Source: Candidatus Cloacimonadota bacterium (GTDB lineage: Bacteria > Cloacimonadota > Cloacimonadia > Cloacimonadales > TCS61). Taken from it: 64,000 nt of DNA. The position numbers were made by a program, and so were the translations under genes. Below the pieces are notes generated by a model. It ran no database searches. It saw nothing but the letters and a program-made list of their open reading frames with translations, and was not told the origin of the DNA. Of this stretch, positions 1 through 8,825 are shown piece after piece. The DNA is taken from contig JASUTE010000001.1 in the NCBI GenBank assembly GCA_030445745.1, forward strand, positions 195,664 through 259,663. Reading direction: 5' to 3'. Positions within the stretch are counted from its first letter, which is position 1, and the number at the start of each line of letters is the position of its first letter.

Positions 1-1018
1 GTTTGTTGTATTTCAGTTTAAATTCATCTAAAAAACATTTTGCGAAGACTTCGATATCTTCTACTCTTTTACGCAGAGGGGGAATGGAGAGATTAATTAT
101 ATTGAGGCGATAATAAAGATCTTCGCGGAATTTCCCATTTTCTACCAGAGTTTTAATATCTTTGTTGGTTGCCACAATCAGTCTTACGTCGATTTTTATA
201 TCCTTTTCTCCTCCTACCTTACGAATTACCTTATTTTCTATTGCCCGTAATAATTTAACCTGAAATGAGGCTGAAGTCTCGGTAATTTCATCTAAAAACA
301 AACTGCCATGCTGGGCTTCTTGGAAATAGCCTTGCGTGGAACGCACAGCATCTGTAAAAGCTCCTTTTTCATGGCCAAAGAGATGACTTTCTAACAAAGT
401 TTCAGGGATACTTCCACAGTTTACAGTAACAAATTTATTCTCTTTACGTGGGCTATTTTCATGAATTAGTCGGGCTATTAGGCTTTTACCTACTCCAGTT
501 TCGCCTGTTATGAGCATGGTGGTATCTAAAGGTGCTATTTTCTCAACCATTTTAAAAATATTCTGCATCACTTTGCTAGTTCCTATTATCGGCTTAGAAG
601 AAACCTGTTTATTCAAAATAGAATTGAGTCTCTTATTTTCCTGAACCAGCCATTGCTTATTCAAAATTTTATCGATAAGCACAGTTAGTAATTCCAAATC
701 GCTTATTGGTTTCAGGATAAATTCTTCTGCTCCCAGCTTCATCGCTTCTACTGCATTTTGAATGGTAGCCTGACCACTAATGACTATAATTGAGATATAA
801 GGCCATCTTTTGCGAATAGTTTGCATCAATTCCAAACCATTGCGTCCTGGCATTACTAAATCGGTTATGGCAATATTAAAACTCTCTGTTTCTAAAGTCT
901 GTAAAGCTGATTCTGCCGATTGTACAGCGGTTACATCGTATCTATCGGAAAGAAAATCCTGCAAAAGTTCCAAAGTGTCTTTTTCATCATCTACGATTAA
1001 AATTTTATTGTTTTTCAT
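1..1018 (-). CDS. NtrC-family sigma-54-dependent response regulator (3' end outside window)
   Basis: Response regulator that would activate sigma-54 promoters when phosphorylated. The receiver domain (residues 1-120) has the acidic pair Asp10/Asp11, phosphoacceptor Asp53 in 'ITDLVMPG', and the conserved Lys in 'LKP'. An AAA+ domain follows from about residue 145, with Walker A 'GETGVGKS' and the sigma-54 contact loop 'GAFTDA'. The rest of the AAA+ domain and any Fis-type DNA-binding helix lie beyond the left edge. The ATG at 1018 has GAGGA just upstream and follows the kinase stop by one base, so the gene is the third of an operon with the two kinases upstream. Family assignment is very secure; targets cannot be inferred. 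Confidence 0.95.
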   Translation of the reverse strand, partial: MKNNKILIVDDEKDTLELLQDFLSDRYDVTAVQSAESALQTLETESFNIAITDLVMPGRNGLELMQTIRKRWPYISIIVISGQATIQNAVEAMKLGAEEFILKPISDLELLTVLIDKILNKQWLVQENKRLNSILNKQVSSKPIIGTSKVMQNIFKMVEKIAPLDTTMLITGETGVGKSLIARLIHENSPRKENKFVTVNCGSIPETLLESHLFGHEKGAFTDAVRSTQGYFQEAQHGSLFLDEITETSASFQVKLLRAIENKVIRKVGGEKDIKIDVRLIVATNKDIKTLVENGKFREDLYYRLNIINLSIPPLRKRVEDIEVFAKCFLDEFKLKYNK

Positions 1019-1019
1019 G

Positions 1020-1712
1020 TTATCCTCGAATTGGGAACATTATCTGAGCTGTTACCCTCTCTTCTTTGGCAATTAATTTAATTTCTGAATTATATTTTTT
1101 TAAAATATATTTCACTAAAGGTAAACCCAACCCATATTCGGAATTGTTCTTAGTAGTAAATTCTGGTAAGAATATTTTTTCGGTAGGAGTGGGAATTTTA
1201 CCTCTGTTATTTATTTCTAATTCAACTCTTGAATTTGATAGCTTAGTGGTGATAAATATTTTATTTTCATCGATAGCTTGCAATGCTTCCACAGCATTGT
1301 TTAATAAATTATCTAATATCAGATGCAAATCGCCTGCTGCAATATGTAATTTTGGCAGATTTTTGGTTAAATCGGTTTCCACCTTGATATTATGCTTAAA
1401 AAATAAATTAAAACTCATTAGCTTCAAATGATTAACTATCTCTTCATTCAGATTCAAGAAAACAGGCATCTCATTCTTAAATTTTTCTATATCCAAAGCT
1501 AAATTTTTAAATTCTTTATCAATTTCTAAACCAGCTTGATATATTTTTTCTACAGCTTTAAGCTCAGGATTTCTATTCCTAAGAATTTGAGCATAGCCCA
1601 GAATTGTATTCAACGGTGAATTCAAATTGTGAATTATGCCTTCCAATTTACAGCCTAATATAGCTAAGCGAGCTTTTCTTAAAATTTCTAATTCATGCTT
1701 CTTCATTTTCAT
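1020..1712 (-). CDS. Soluble histidine kinase without a sensor domain
   Basis: Short kinase (about 230 residues) with a phosphoacceptor helix and an ATPase domain only. The H box reads 'HNLNSPLN', the N box 'NLLNNAVEAL', and the G2 box 'GLGLPLV'. The G1 box is degenerate ('INNRGKIP' in place of the usual DxGxG), so ATP binding or turnover may be altered. No membrane segment or signal peptide is visible. It overlaps the 3' end of the hybrid kinase gene. ATG at 1712 was preferred over the GTG at 1733; neither has a clear Shine-Dalgarno site, so the start is uncertain by 7 residues. It probably phosphorylates the NtrC-type regulator encoded immediately downstream (inference from order). Confidence 0.88.
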   Translation of the reverse strand: MKMKKHELEILRKARLAILGCKLEGIIHNLNSPLNTILGYAQILRNRNPELKAVEKIYQAGLEIDKEFKNLALDIEKFKNEMPVFLNLNEEIVNHLKLMSFNLFFKHNIKVETDLTKNLPKLHIAAGDLHLILDNLLNNAVEALQAIDENKIFITTKLSNSRVELEINNRGKIPTPTEKIFLPEFTTKNNSEYGLGLPLVKYILKKYNSEIKLIAKEERVTAQIMFPIRG

Positions 1713-3621
1713 TAAATATCTGGTTAAGAACACGCATAATATCCTCTATTTTAAAAGGTTTAGCTAAAACTCCCTTGAATCCAAATTCTTTATAGTTGGC
1801 CATTACCGGATCCATAGAATAACCACTGGAGACTATAGCTGTTACTTTTGGATCTATCTCTTTTAATTTATTAATAGCTTCTTTGCCACCCATACCACCT
1901 GGTACAGTAAGATCCATAATTACAACTTCAAAAGGTTCTTCATCCAGTGCTTTTTTATATTTTTTAATTGCTTCTTCGCCATCTGTTGCAGTTTCTACCT
2001 GGAAGTTCAGATACTCTAGCATCTCTTTAGCAATATCTAAGATTATCTTTTCATCATCCATCAGTAATATTTTTTGGGCATTACCTGTGAATTGCTTGGT
2101 AGAAGCATCTTTTTCTTTCTCAGCTTTTTGCTGACTTACAGGCAGATAGATGGAAAAGGTGGTACCTTCATCTGGATAAGATCTAACGTCGATGTAGCCA
2201 TTATGATTTTTGATAATGGAAAAAGCAGTGGAGAGTCCTAAGCCACTACCTTTCGGCTTAGTAGTGAAGAAGGGATCGAAGATGCGATTGATAATATTTT
2301 TGGAGATACCGGGGCCTTTATCTTTTATATCGATTCTAATATAATCGCCATTTTTTATGGGTAAAAAATCTGCTTCCGTAACTCTATAATTCTCTGCTTT
2401 TATTTGCAAAACACCACCAGCTGGCATAGCATGATTGGCATTGATTATAATATTGTTTAACGCTTGATTTAGCTGACCTTCATCCACGTTTACCGGTTTT
2501 AATTCTGGATCGATATCATAAACTGGTTTCAGGTTGGAACCGCGCAGTATAAATTCTGTGCTTTCTTTAATTAATTTTTTTATATCGATGGTTTTTTTAA
2601 GAGGTTTGCCGCCTTTGGCAAAAGTTAGCAGTTGTTCAGTAAGTTTTTGTGCACGTATAGTAGCGTTGGTAGCTTCTTGTAATATCTTTTTTGCCTTTTC
2701 ATGGTTTTCTATATTAATTTTGGCGAAATCTATATTGGAAAGGATGGCTGTGAGGATGTTGTTGAAATCGTGAGCTAACCCACCAGCCATTACACCCAGG
2801 GAATCTAATTTCTGTATGCGTGCTATCTCTTCTTCTAAATGTTTTTTTTCAGTAATATCGTTTATAATACCAAAACTTCCCACTAGTTTCTCATTATCTA
2901 TTAAATCTCGTAAGCGCAAAGTAATGATTCGTTTTTCTTGGCGCATATTTTTAATAGTTATCTCAAGTTCATTGCTGCCCGGGTTAAGTTGGAAATTAGC
3001 AAGTTCCTTTTCCTGCTTTTTGTTATCTAAAAAATTGAATAAGTTAAATTTGGGAAATGAATTTTTCCCAAATCCAAAGATTTGGCAAGCTGCTTTATTG
3101 GCAAAAGTAAAGTTGAACTCTGTATCGAAAGAGACTATTCCTTCTTCTATTCTTTCCACAAAATGCCGATACTTTTTTTCGCTTTTTTCCAGAGCTTGCT
3201 GCGCTTGTTGTTTCTCTGCTTCTTTTTGGCTTATCTTCTGTTCCGAAAGGATTAAATTTGCCTGTTCATCTAAAACTTGAAATAAGCGTTTTCTGTTTAT
3301 AGGTTTTAATATAAAGCCTTTCACATCTAGTTCTATCGCTTTTAAAAAATAGTCAGTTTGATCATAGGCAGAAACAACTATGAATTTTAGATCGGGAAAG
3401 TCTTTCTTTAATTTGGCTATCATATCCAAGCCACCCATCTCTTCCATTTTTATATCAGTTAGCACAAGATCAGGTGTGAATTTTTTATATTTTTCTATAC
3501 CATCTAAGCCGTTAATAGCTGTAATAATCTGTGCAACTTTCTTTTTCAGCATCCTTGCTACAAATTCTCGTATAATATTGTCGTCTTCTACATATAAAAT
3601 CGATATGTCTAATTTACTCAT
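1693..3621 (-). CDS. Hybrid sensor kinase, REC-PAS-HisKA-HATPase-REC
   Basis: Cytoplasmic hybrid histidine kinase of 642 residues. Domains in order: receiver 1 (about 6-120, phosphoacceptor Asp56 in 'LTDIKM'), a charged Q/K/E-rich coiled coil (about 125-150), PAS (about 150-260), HisKA with H box 'HDFNNIL', HATPase with 'NIIINANHA', 'DKGPGI' and 'GSGLGLS', and a C-terminal receiver (about 515-640, Asp in 'IMDLTVPGG'). No transmembrane segment is seen, so the signal is either intracellular or arrives through receiver 1 from another kinase. First gene of the three-gene signalling operon; its last 20 or so bases overlap the next kinase gene. Two receivers around one kinase core suggest a phosphorelay that ends in the NtrC-type regulator. 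Confidence 0.93.
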   Translation of the reverse strand: MSKLDISILYVEDDNIIREFVARMLKKKVAQIITAINGLDGIEKYKKFTPDLVLTDIKMEEMGGLDMIAKLKKDFPDLKFIVVSAYDQTDYFLKAIELDVKGFILKPINRKRLFQVLDEQANLILSEQKISQKEAEKQQAQQALEKSEKKYRHFVERIEEGIVSFDTEFNFTFANKAACQIFGFGKNSFPKFNLFNFLDNKKQEKELANFQLNPGSNELEITIKNMRQEKRIITLRLRDLIDNEKLVGSFGIINDITEKKHLEEEIARIQKLDSLGVMAGGLAHDFNNILTAILSNIDFAKINIENHEKAKKILQEATNATIRAQKLTEQLLTFAKGGKPLKKTIDIKKLIKESTEFILRGSNLKPVYDIDPELKPVNVDEGQLNQALNNIIINANHAMPAGGVLQIKAENYRVTEADFLPIKNGDYIRIDIKDKGPGISKNIINRIFDPFFTTKPKGSGLGLSTAFSIIKNHNGYIDVRSYPDEGTTFSIYLPVSQQKAEKEKDASTKQFTGNAQKILLMDDEKIILDIAKEMLEYLNFQVETATDGEEAIKKYKKALDEEPFEVVIMDLTVPGGMGGKEAINKLKEIDPKVTAIVSSGYSMDPVMANYKEFGFKGVLAKPFKIEDIMRVLNQIFNENEEA

Positions 3622-3685
3622 CTTACCATCCCGTTATCATAATGTCTTAAAAAAAAGATGTATGAAATATTATGTCAAGGAATAA

Positions 3686-5845
3686 TTATTTGAGTAGTAA
3701 TAGCTTACGAGTTTGGCTCGCATTACTGGTTGTTAAAGTATAAAAGTAAATTCCCGCAGCTACTGAGTTTCCTAGCTCATCTTGACCATCCCAGCGCAGG
3801 CTATTTTGGTCGGGGCTGAGTGAATAAGTTTTTACCTTTTGTCCCAGTAAATTATAAATAACCAGCTCAGCAGATTCTGTTTTAACTGGTAATTTATATT
3901 TTATAACTGTATAGTTACGATTTTGATTACAATAAAATGGGTTAGGATAGTTTTGCTCAAGATTGATGTTATTATAAATTTCAAGGTCTGCTTGATTAGA
4001 AGTATTTTGGAATTCTACTGCTCCGATATCGATATTCGTGCCTGTGATGCGGTTATTTCCTAGTAGATCATATGAAGTATATATAGTTTCCAAATATTGG
4101 TTACCATTATCTATACAGGGGGAGCTGGAAGATAAAGAAAAATCGTAATTTTCTGGATTAGTAAAGTTTGGTTCAATGTTGATATTACCTTCTCCCGAAA
4201 CTCCGTTTTCTACATTATTGAATTTCGTATAATATGCTTTTGGTTCTCTTATCTGAATATGCTCAAAATAGTTAGAATAGTTGTTGTAGATAATATTATT
4301 ATACAGCTTCGGCTTAGAGATAAAATTATAAACAGCTGCTGCATCATCGTTTAGGTCTTCATTCAAATCTTCGTTCAAGGTTATGGTGTTGTTATTTAAA
4401 ACTGGATAGGAATTGGAAATAAAGATAGCAGAACCTTTCTCCCATGCATAGTTGTGGTAGAAAAGATTGTTTATCAGAGAGATATTGGAAAACTGGCTGC
4501 AGTAAATTGCACCGCCAAAATAGGCTAAATTATTGGAAAAGATGCAGTTTTTAATTTCCAATTTAGAAAAGTTATAAATCGAAATAGCGCCACCACTCTG
4601 AGAATGCGGATAATTTTCTGTTAAAAGTGCTTTGCAATTTCGAAAATGGCAATACTCTAATACAGATTTTTTATTCAAGCTACTAGTTTGCCAAAAATGC
4701 AACCCATTCCAACTGCCTAAGGTAGTATTATCTAAGGTAAAAAATTCAGGATTAGCTGAATTAAACACAATAGGTTCTGCAGCTGTTCCAAAAGCCTTTA
4801 TACTACCTGCAACATATAGTTTATAGTAATCTTGAAAAATAATATTACAGCCAGCTGCTATTTGTAATTCAACACCATTTTCTATAAAAATATCAGCTAT
4901 CACTTCCACAGTATCTGCTGACCACAAAGTGTTTTCTGTAATATGTCCACCAACCTCAATTTTACTAATTTTACGATTGTGGCTAACAGAAGGCTCTTTG
5001 CTGCTTGTTTGGGAAAATAGATTACCTCCAAAAGTTTGACAACCATAATCCTCAGCACTAGAACCAACTTGCACACGATAATCACCATTTTCGGGATCCA
5101 TAAGTTGCGGGTCTTGGCCTATGACATTTTGCTGGGCAGCCCAACTGACCACCTCCGGTTCTGTGCAACCGTACTCACAGAGCGCGACATAATGCCGAAG
5201 GCTATCGGCATTTACCTCCTCACTGCTGAAATAAGTCCAGTTTTCAGATAAGATTGGAAGGCCATACCAATTATTAAACACACTTATTGCTAAACAATTG
5301 CCGGTAGGTAGAAAATCGTTTGCTATACCTGTATAGGCTAAGTAATCGGGACCTGTATTTTGGGTATCAACGATTATATTGCGGGTTACTGTAATATTCT
5401 TACCTGCTCCCTGCATCCTAACTGCATAGTCATGTGGTTTATAAAATGTTACATATTTCACGCTTCCATAGGGCGATTGGTCAGGTAAAAGCCCATGATC
5501 TCCACGATAACGGATATTGCCATTTAAAATTATGCAATCTTCTATATCTAAACGATTGTGAACATAAGATATAGATATTTGCTGGCCTTGTAGGTCTAAA
5601 ATGGCTCCATTGCCTTTTATTTTTACATCTAAACCTTCACTACCTTGCAATTCTTGGCTAATGGGATCAAAAATTTTACCAATAAGCAGACCGCCTTCAT
5701 AGGTCTGGCCAGTTTGTAAATTAAGAAATTTATCATAAATTCCATAGGGCTCTGCCTGTTCGTATATTTCTTGCAAGCTCAAACCAGCAAGTGAAAAACA
5801 AAATAAAAGCAGACAAATTATAAATAATAACTTTATTATCTTCAC
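3686..5845 (-). CDS. Secreted right-handed beta-helix-like protein with C-terminal sorting domain
   Basis: Exported protein of 719 residues starting with GTG at 5845, with AGAGG 7 nt upstream. The signal peptide covers roughly residues 1-22. The middle contains repeated Asn-rich stretches of the type seen in parallel beta-helix proteins ('IENCIFSNNLAYFGGAIY'-like turns around residues 410-470). It ends with the FlgD-like / type A sorting module: 'QNYPNPF', then 'VYNLLGQKVKT', 'GIYFYTL' and a basic 'RKLLLLK' end. In FCB-group bacteria this end directs surface delivery or attachment, usually through the type IX pathway. Enzymatic activity is not evident; a polysaccharide-binding or lyase-like role is possible but unsupported by visible catalytic residues. 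Confidence 0.82.
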   Translation of the reverse strand: MKIIKLLFIICLLLFCFSLAGLSLQEIYEQAEPYGIYDKFLNLQTGQTYEGGLLIGKIFDPISQELQGSEGLDVKIKGNGAILDLQGQQISISYVHNRLDIEDCIILNGNIRYRGDHGLLPDQSPYGSVKYVTFYKPHDYAVRMQGAGKNITVTRNIIVDTQNTGPDYLAYTGIANDFLPTGNCLAISVFNNWYGLPILSENWTYFSSEEVNADSLRHYVALCEYGCTEPEVVSWAAQQNVIGQDPQLMDPENGDYRVQVGSSAEDYGCQTFGGNLFSQTSSKEPSVSHNRKISKIEVGGHITENTLWSADTVEVIADIFIENGVELQIAAGCNIIFQDYYKLYVAGSIKAFGTAAEPIVFNSANPEFFTLDNTTLGSWNGLHFWQTSSLNKKSVLEYCHFRNCKALLTENYPHSQSGGAISIYNFSKLEIKNCIFSNNLAYFGGAIYCSQFSNISLINNLFYHNYAWEKGSAIFISNSYPVLNNNTITLNEDLNEDLNDDAAAVYNFISKPKLYNNIIYNNYSNYFEHIQIREPKAYYTKFNNVENGVSGEGNINIEPNFTNPENYDFSLSSSSPCIDNGNQYLETIYTSYDLLGNNRITGTNIDIGAVEFQNTSNQADLEIYNNINLEQNYPNPFYCNQNRNYTVIKYKLPVKTESAELVIYNLLGQKVKTYSLSPDQNSLRWDGQDELGNSVAAGIYFYTLTTSNASQTRKLLLLK

Positions 5846-5892
5846 TATCGTACCTCTGAGTAAAAAAAATAAGAGTTGAAAAGATTGGCAAG

Positions 5893-5920
5893 AAAAAAAA
5901 CGCCGCCCTTACGGACGGCG
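5893..5920 (-). terminator. Rho-independent terminator orphaned by permease decay
   Basis: On the minus strand an 8-bp GC stem (CGCCGTCC / GGGCGGCG, one G-U pair, loop GTAA) is followed directly by eight T residues. It lies downstream of the permease remnant at 6146-6406 and upstream of the secreted protein gene, so it most likely terminated the permease gene before that gene was lost. Confidence 0.8.
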
Positions 5921-6145
5921 ACTTCTGATGAGAAAGGATCAGAAGAGAGCAGGATTACTCTCTTTATTATGCAATTAGCGTGCCAACTGTCTAAGATTTT
6001 ATAATTGCTTATTTTATAGTTGATTATGTAAAATCGATAATTGTGGGGATAGTAAGTTTTTGTGGACAAAATGAGAATTGTGTTGAATTTGCGCAACAAT
6101 GTAAAAAATATTTAAACAATACACCTACCCCAGAGAAAAGCAGAT

Positions 6146-6406
6146 TTATGATAATGTAATCTTTTGAAAAAACAATGGAATAGTATTAATGAAAATCGTT
6201 AAAAAGTAGCTATTCCCGAAATTATCAGAGCCAAACTTATCGGATAGGGAATTTCTTTTTCTAGCCGATACTCCAGCAATAATAATGGTTGGGGTGATTA
6301 ATCCTACGGACATGGCTAGCAGATGTTGAAAAACCGCTAGCAAGGCTGAGGTCGGTTTGGGCTTGTCATTTAATCGGAAAACAAAATCGACCTTATCATT
6401 CGGCAT
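6146..6406 (-). pseudogene. Remnant of a nucleobase (NCS2, UraA/XanP-type) permease
   Basis: The first 45 or so residues read as the amino end of an NCS2 uracil/xanthine permease: 'LNDKPKPTSALLAVFQHLL' followed by 'AMSVGLITPTIIIAGV', matching the family's 'xQHLLAMF...ITPxLIIxxA' first membrane helix. After about residue 48 the homology stops and the frame runs through unrelated sequence to a stop at 6146. A working permease needs more than 400 residues and 12-14 helices, so this is a deletion remnant. The ATG at 6406 and the family's start agree. A minus-strand terminator survives downstream at 5893-5920. Confidence 0.72.
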
Positions 6407-6557
6407 TATATGCCTTTGTTAACTTTTCAAAAAAGAGAGTTTCTTTTCAAAATGGCAAGTTTTTTATATAATCACTAGGAATAAATAAGAAAACTAATCT
6501 AATACACTACTTTTTATTGACAGCTGAAACTTCAGCTTATTTTTGGTTCTCATCTGT

Positions 6558-6633
<76 letters not shown>

Positions 6634-7183
6634 TTGGTTTCATCACCATTTCACTTTTATAACTAACTGCAAATAAAGGATATAGCCTGGAGCCTGCTTT
6701 TTACATTTATTGATATTTACTAAGATTTTTAATGAAGAGATAAGAAGAAGGAAGAGTAAGAAGAATATTTCCGAACGAAGCTTTTGTGCTAAGATTAATT
6801 GTAGCTTTGCTACTTGAATATCATGAAAAGTGGATAACCGGTAGAAAATATTTAGATATGGAAGCATATTATGATAATAAGAAAAAAAAGTGAAAAGAAA
6901 CTAGAAATGAAAAGTGCTTAAATCCTTTAGGAGGAATTTACATACTTTTGGGGACTTAACTTCCCATTCCAACTTATAATAAAACCTCTATCTCCTTATA
7001 TAGCATGCAAACTAATTTTTATTCACAAACAATCTGGAGATAAAATTCCACGCTTTTCTATTTTTAGTTACAAATGTCTTATTCCAATCCTACAGTTAAC
7101 CCATTGAAATATAAATAATTTTAACAGGCTAAAAACTGGTGGTTTTCTTTTGAGAGTAACCATCGGCTTCAGCCGGTGGGTGA
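6634..7183. other. Non-coding stretch with two isolated hairpins
   Basis: No convincing gene is seen. Two inverted repeats stand out: 6919-6940 (TAAATCCT / AGGAATTTA arms) and 7160-7179 (CCATCGGCT / AGCCGGTGG arms, 2-nt loop, one G-T pair). Hairpins like these occur at the ends of IS200/IS605-type elements and in REP sequences, but no transposase or RAYT sequence lies between them, so a long-dead element is only a guess. Confidence 0.4.
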
Positions 7184-7212
7184 AGAAAAAAATAAAGGGG
7201 CTTTACAGCCCC
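7184..7212 (-). terminator. Terminator of the DUF554-addBA-mutase-ACT operon
   Basis: Minus-strand hairpin GGGGCT-GTAA-AGCCCC (7197-7212) followed by TTTATTTTTT. It begins 6 nt beyond the stop codon of the ACT-domain gene and closes the five-gene minus-strand operon that begins at 15421. Confidence 0.85.
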
Positions 7213-7218
7213 AAATTG

Positions 7219-7467
7219 CTAATCAAAATTGACTATTTTAGCCTGCACCCCAGGCAGCAGATTCAGCTTACGAGCCAGTTCCTGATGTTTTTCTGGTTCA
7301 CCAACCAATTCCAAGAAGATCTTTCCTGTTTCCGAGCAGTTTTCCAAAACTCCTTCGTGTAAACCTAATCTGGTTTTAATCAAACAGCCCCATTCGGTTA
7401 ATATTTTCTGTACGGTTACAGCTTCCTTTTTCCGCAAATTGATTACGATGATCATAAAGTTATTCAT
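7219..7467 (-). CDS. TM1266-like ACT-fold protein (putative iron-only hydrogenase system regulator)
   Basis: Small protein of 82 residues with the ferredoxin-like beta-alpha-beta fold of the TM1266 / NikR-C-like family: an amino-terminal strand 'FMIIVIN', a helix after 'KKEAVTVQKILTEW', strands around 'KTRLGLHEG' and 'GKIFLELVGE', and a final 'GVQAKIVNF'. Length and the GLHEG...LPGVQAK pattern fit proteins annotated as iron-only hydrogenase system regulators in anaerobes. The start ATG follows AGGAGGAG. It is the last gene of the addBA-mutase operon, 8 nt after the mutase stop, whereas hydrogenase genes of this window lie at the other end (60-64 kb). Ligand and target are unknown. Confidence 0.7.
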   Translation of the reverse strand: MNNFMIIVINLRKKEAVTVQKILTEWGCLIKTRLGLHEGVLENCSETGKIFLELVGEPEKHQELARKLNLLPGVQAKIVNFD

Positions 7468-7475
7468 AACTCCTC

Positions 7476-8816
7476 CTAACTTAATTTTTCTTTAACTTCT
7501 TCTACCAATTCTTGCGAACGTTTTGTGCTTTCACTTTCCACATAAATTCTTATGATTGGTTCAGTTCCACTTTTACGAATATGTATCCAATAATTTTCGC
7601 CTAAAATTTTTACCCCATCTGTTTTATCTGTTTTGTGGCCGACGAAAACTCGCTCTACTTTTTCCATAATGCTGTCCAGCATATCAGGTTCAATTTCCAT
7701 TTTATCTTTGGCAAAGTAGTAATGTGGGATTTCTGCAGTCAATTCACTCATTTTTTTGTCAGTTTGGGCCAAGTATGCTAAAATAATAGCCATTCCAGCT
7801 GGAGCATCGCGAGTGTAGTGCACTTCAGGACAAATTATACCACCATTACCTTCGCCACCTATAGGAGATTGCAGTTCTTTCATTTTCTTGCCCACATTTA
7901 TCTCGCCCACTTTAGTACGATGCACTTTCACGCCAAATTCTTCAGCTATATCCTCGGAAGCCATAGAAGATGATAGATTGGTTACGATATCGCCCTTTTT
8001 CTGGCTAAGAATAAATTTCTCAGCTAGCAGCAAGCTAAATTCTTCGCCAATGCATCTCCCAGTTTCATCCACTATTGCCAATCTATCCACATCTGGGTCA
8101 GTAGCAAATCCAAGGTCAGCCTTATTTTCTTTTACCGCTGTTTCCAACTGTTTCAGGTTTTTGGCCAAAGGCTCGGGAGTGTGGGCAAATTGGCCGTTAG
8201 GCTCACAGTTTAGTTCTATAACCTGGCAACCTAATTCAGCTAATAATTTTGGCGATATTACACCGCCAGCGCCATTCACAGAATCAATTACCACTTTGAA
8301 CTGTTTTTGCTTTATCTTTTCCACATTTAAATAGGGAATCGCCAGAATTTTGTCCAGATGCCGACGTGTAGCCTGCTCATCGCTAGTAAGCTTGCCAACT
8401 TTATCCCAGCCTACCCAATTTACATTTTGGGAAAATGATTCTACCAATTTCTGGGCATTTTCGGGAAATAGAAACATACCATTCTCACCCACAAATTTCA
8501 TGGCATTCCACTGTGAATTGTTGTGGGAAGCAGTTATAGAGATGCCGCCGCTGGCATCAGAATCTTCTACAGCTAGCAAAACTGTAGGTGTGGAAACTAT
8601 TCCCAGGTCAACCACATCGCAGCCCACACTAAGTAATCCGGAAACCACAGCATGAAACATTGCCGGGCCTGTGGTGCGCGAGTCTCTTCCTACCAAAATT
8701 TTACCTCTTTTGCTAAAAATACCAAAATGCGCAGCGTATTTTTGTGCTATTGCAGGTGTTAAGGTTTCGCCAAAAATACCGCGCACCCCCGAAACACTTA
8801 CCATTAATTTACTCAT
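7476..8816 (-). CDS. glmM: Phosphoglucosamine mutase / phosphomannomutase
   Basis: Alpha-D-phosphohexomutase of 446 residues, the normal length. It carries the catalytic serine loop 'TASHNN' (about residue 98), the metal-binding loop 'DPDVDR' (about 240), the sugar-binding loop 'GGEGNGG' (about 325) and the phosphate-binding loop 'RKSGTEP' near the end. The GEGNGG form is typical of the GlmM/archaeal ManB-like branch, so glucosamine-6-P to glucosamine-1-P conversion for peptidoglycan is the best guess; mannose or glucose phosphates cannot be excluded. The start at 8816 has AAGGAG upstream and lies 9 nt after the addA stop, in the same operon. Confidence 0.88.
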   Translation of the reverse strand: MSKLMVSVSGVRGIFGETLTPAIAQKYAAHFGIFSKRGKILVGRDSRTTGPAMFHAVVSGLLSVGCDVVDLGIVSTPTVLLAVEDSDASGGISITASHNNSQWNAMKFVGENGMFLFPENAQKLVESFSQNVNWVGWDKVGKLTSDEQATRRHLDKILAIPYLNVEKIKQKQFKVVIDSVNGAGGVISPKLLAELGCQVIELNCEPNGQFAHTPEPLAKNLKQLETAVKENKADLGFATDPDVDRLAIVDETGRCIGEEFSLLLAEKFILSQKKGDIVTNLSSSMASEDIAEEFGVKVHRTKVGEINVGKKMKELQSPIGGEGNGGIICPEVHYTRDAPAGMAIILAYLAQTDKKMSELTAEIPHYYFAKDKMEIEPDMLDSIMEKVERVFVGHKTDKTDGVKILGENYWIHIRKSGTEPIIRIYVESESTKRSQELVEEVKEKLS

Positions 8817-8825
8817 AAAAACTCC

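Noticed and set aside
6643..6867. Minus-strand frame of 74 codons beside tRNA-Lys
   Set aside because: No ribosome site, no similarity, and composition of non-coding DNA.
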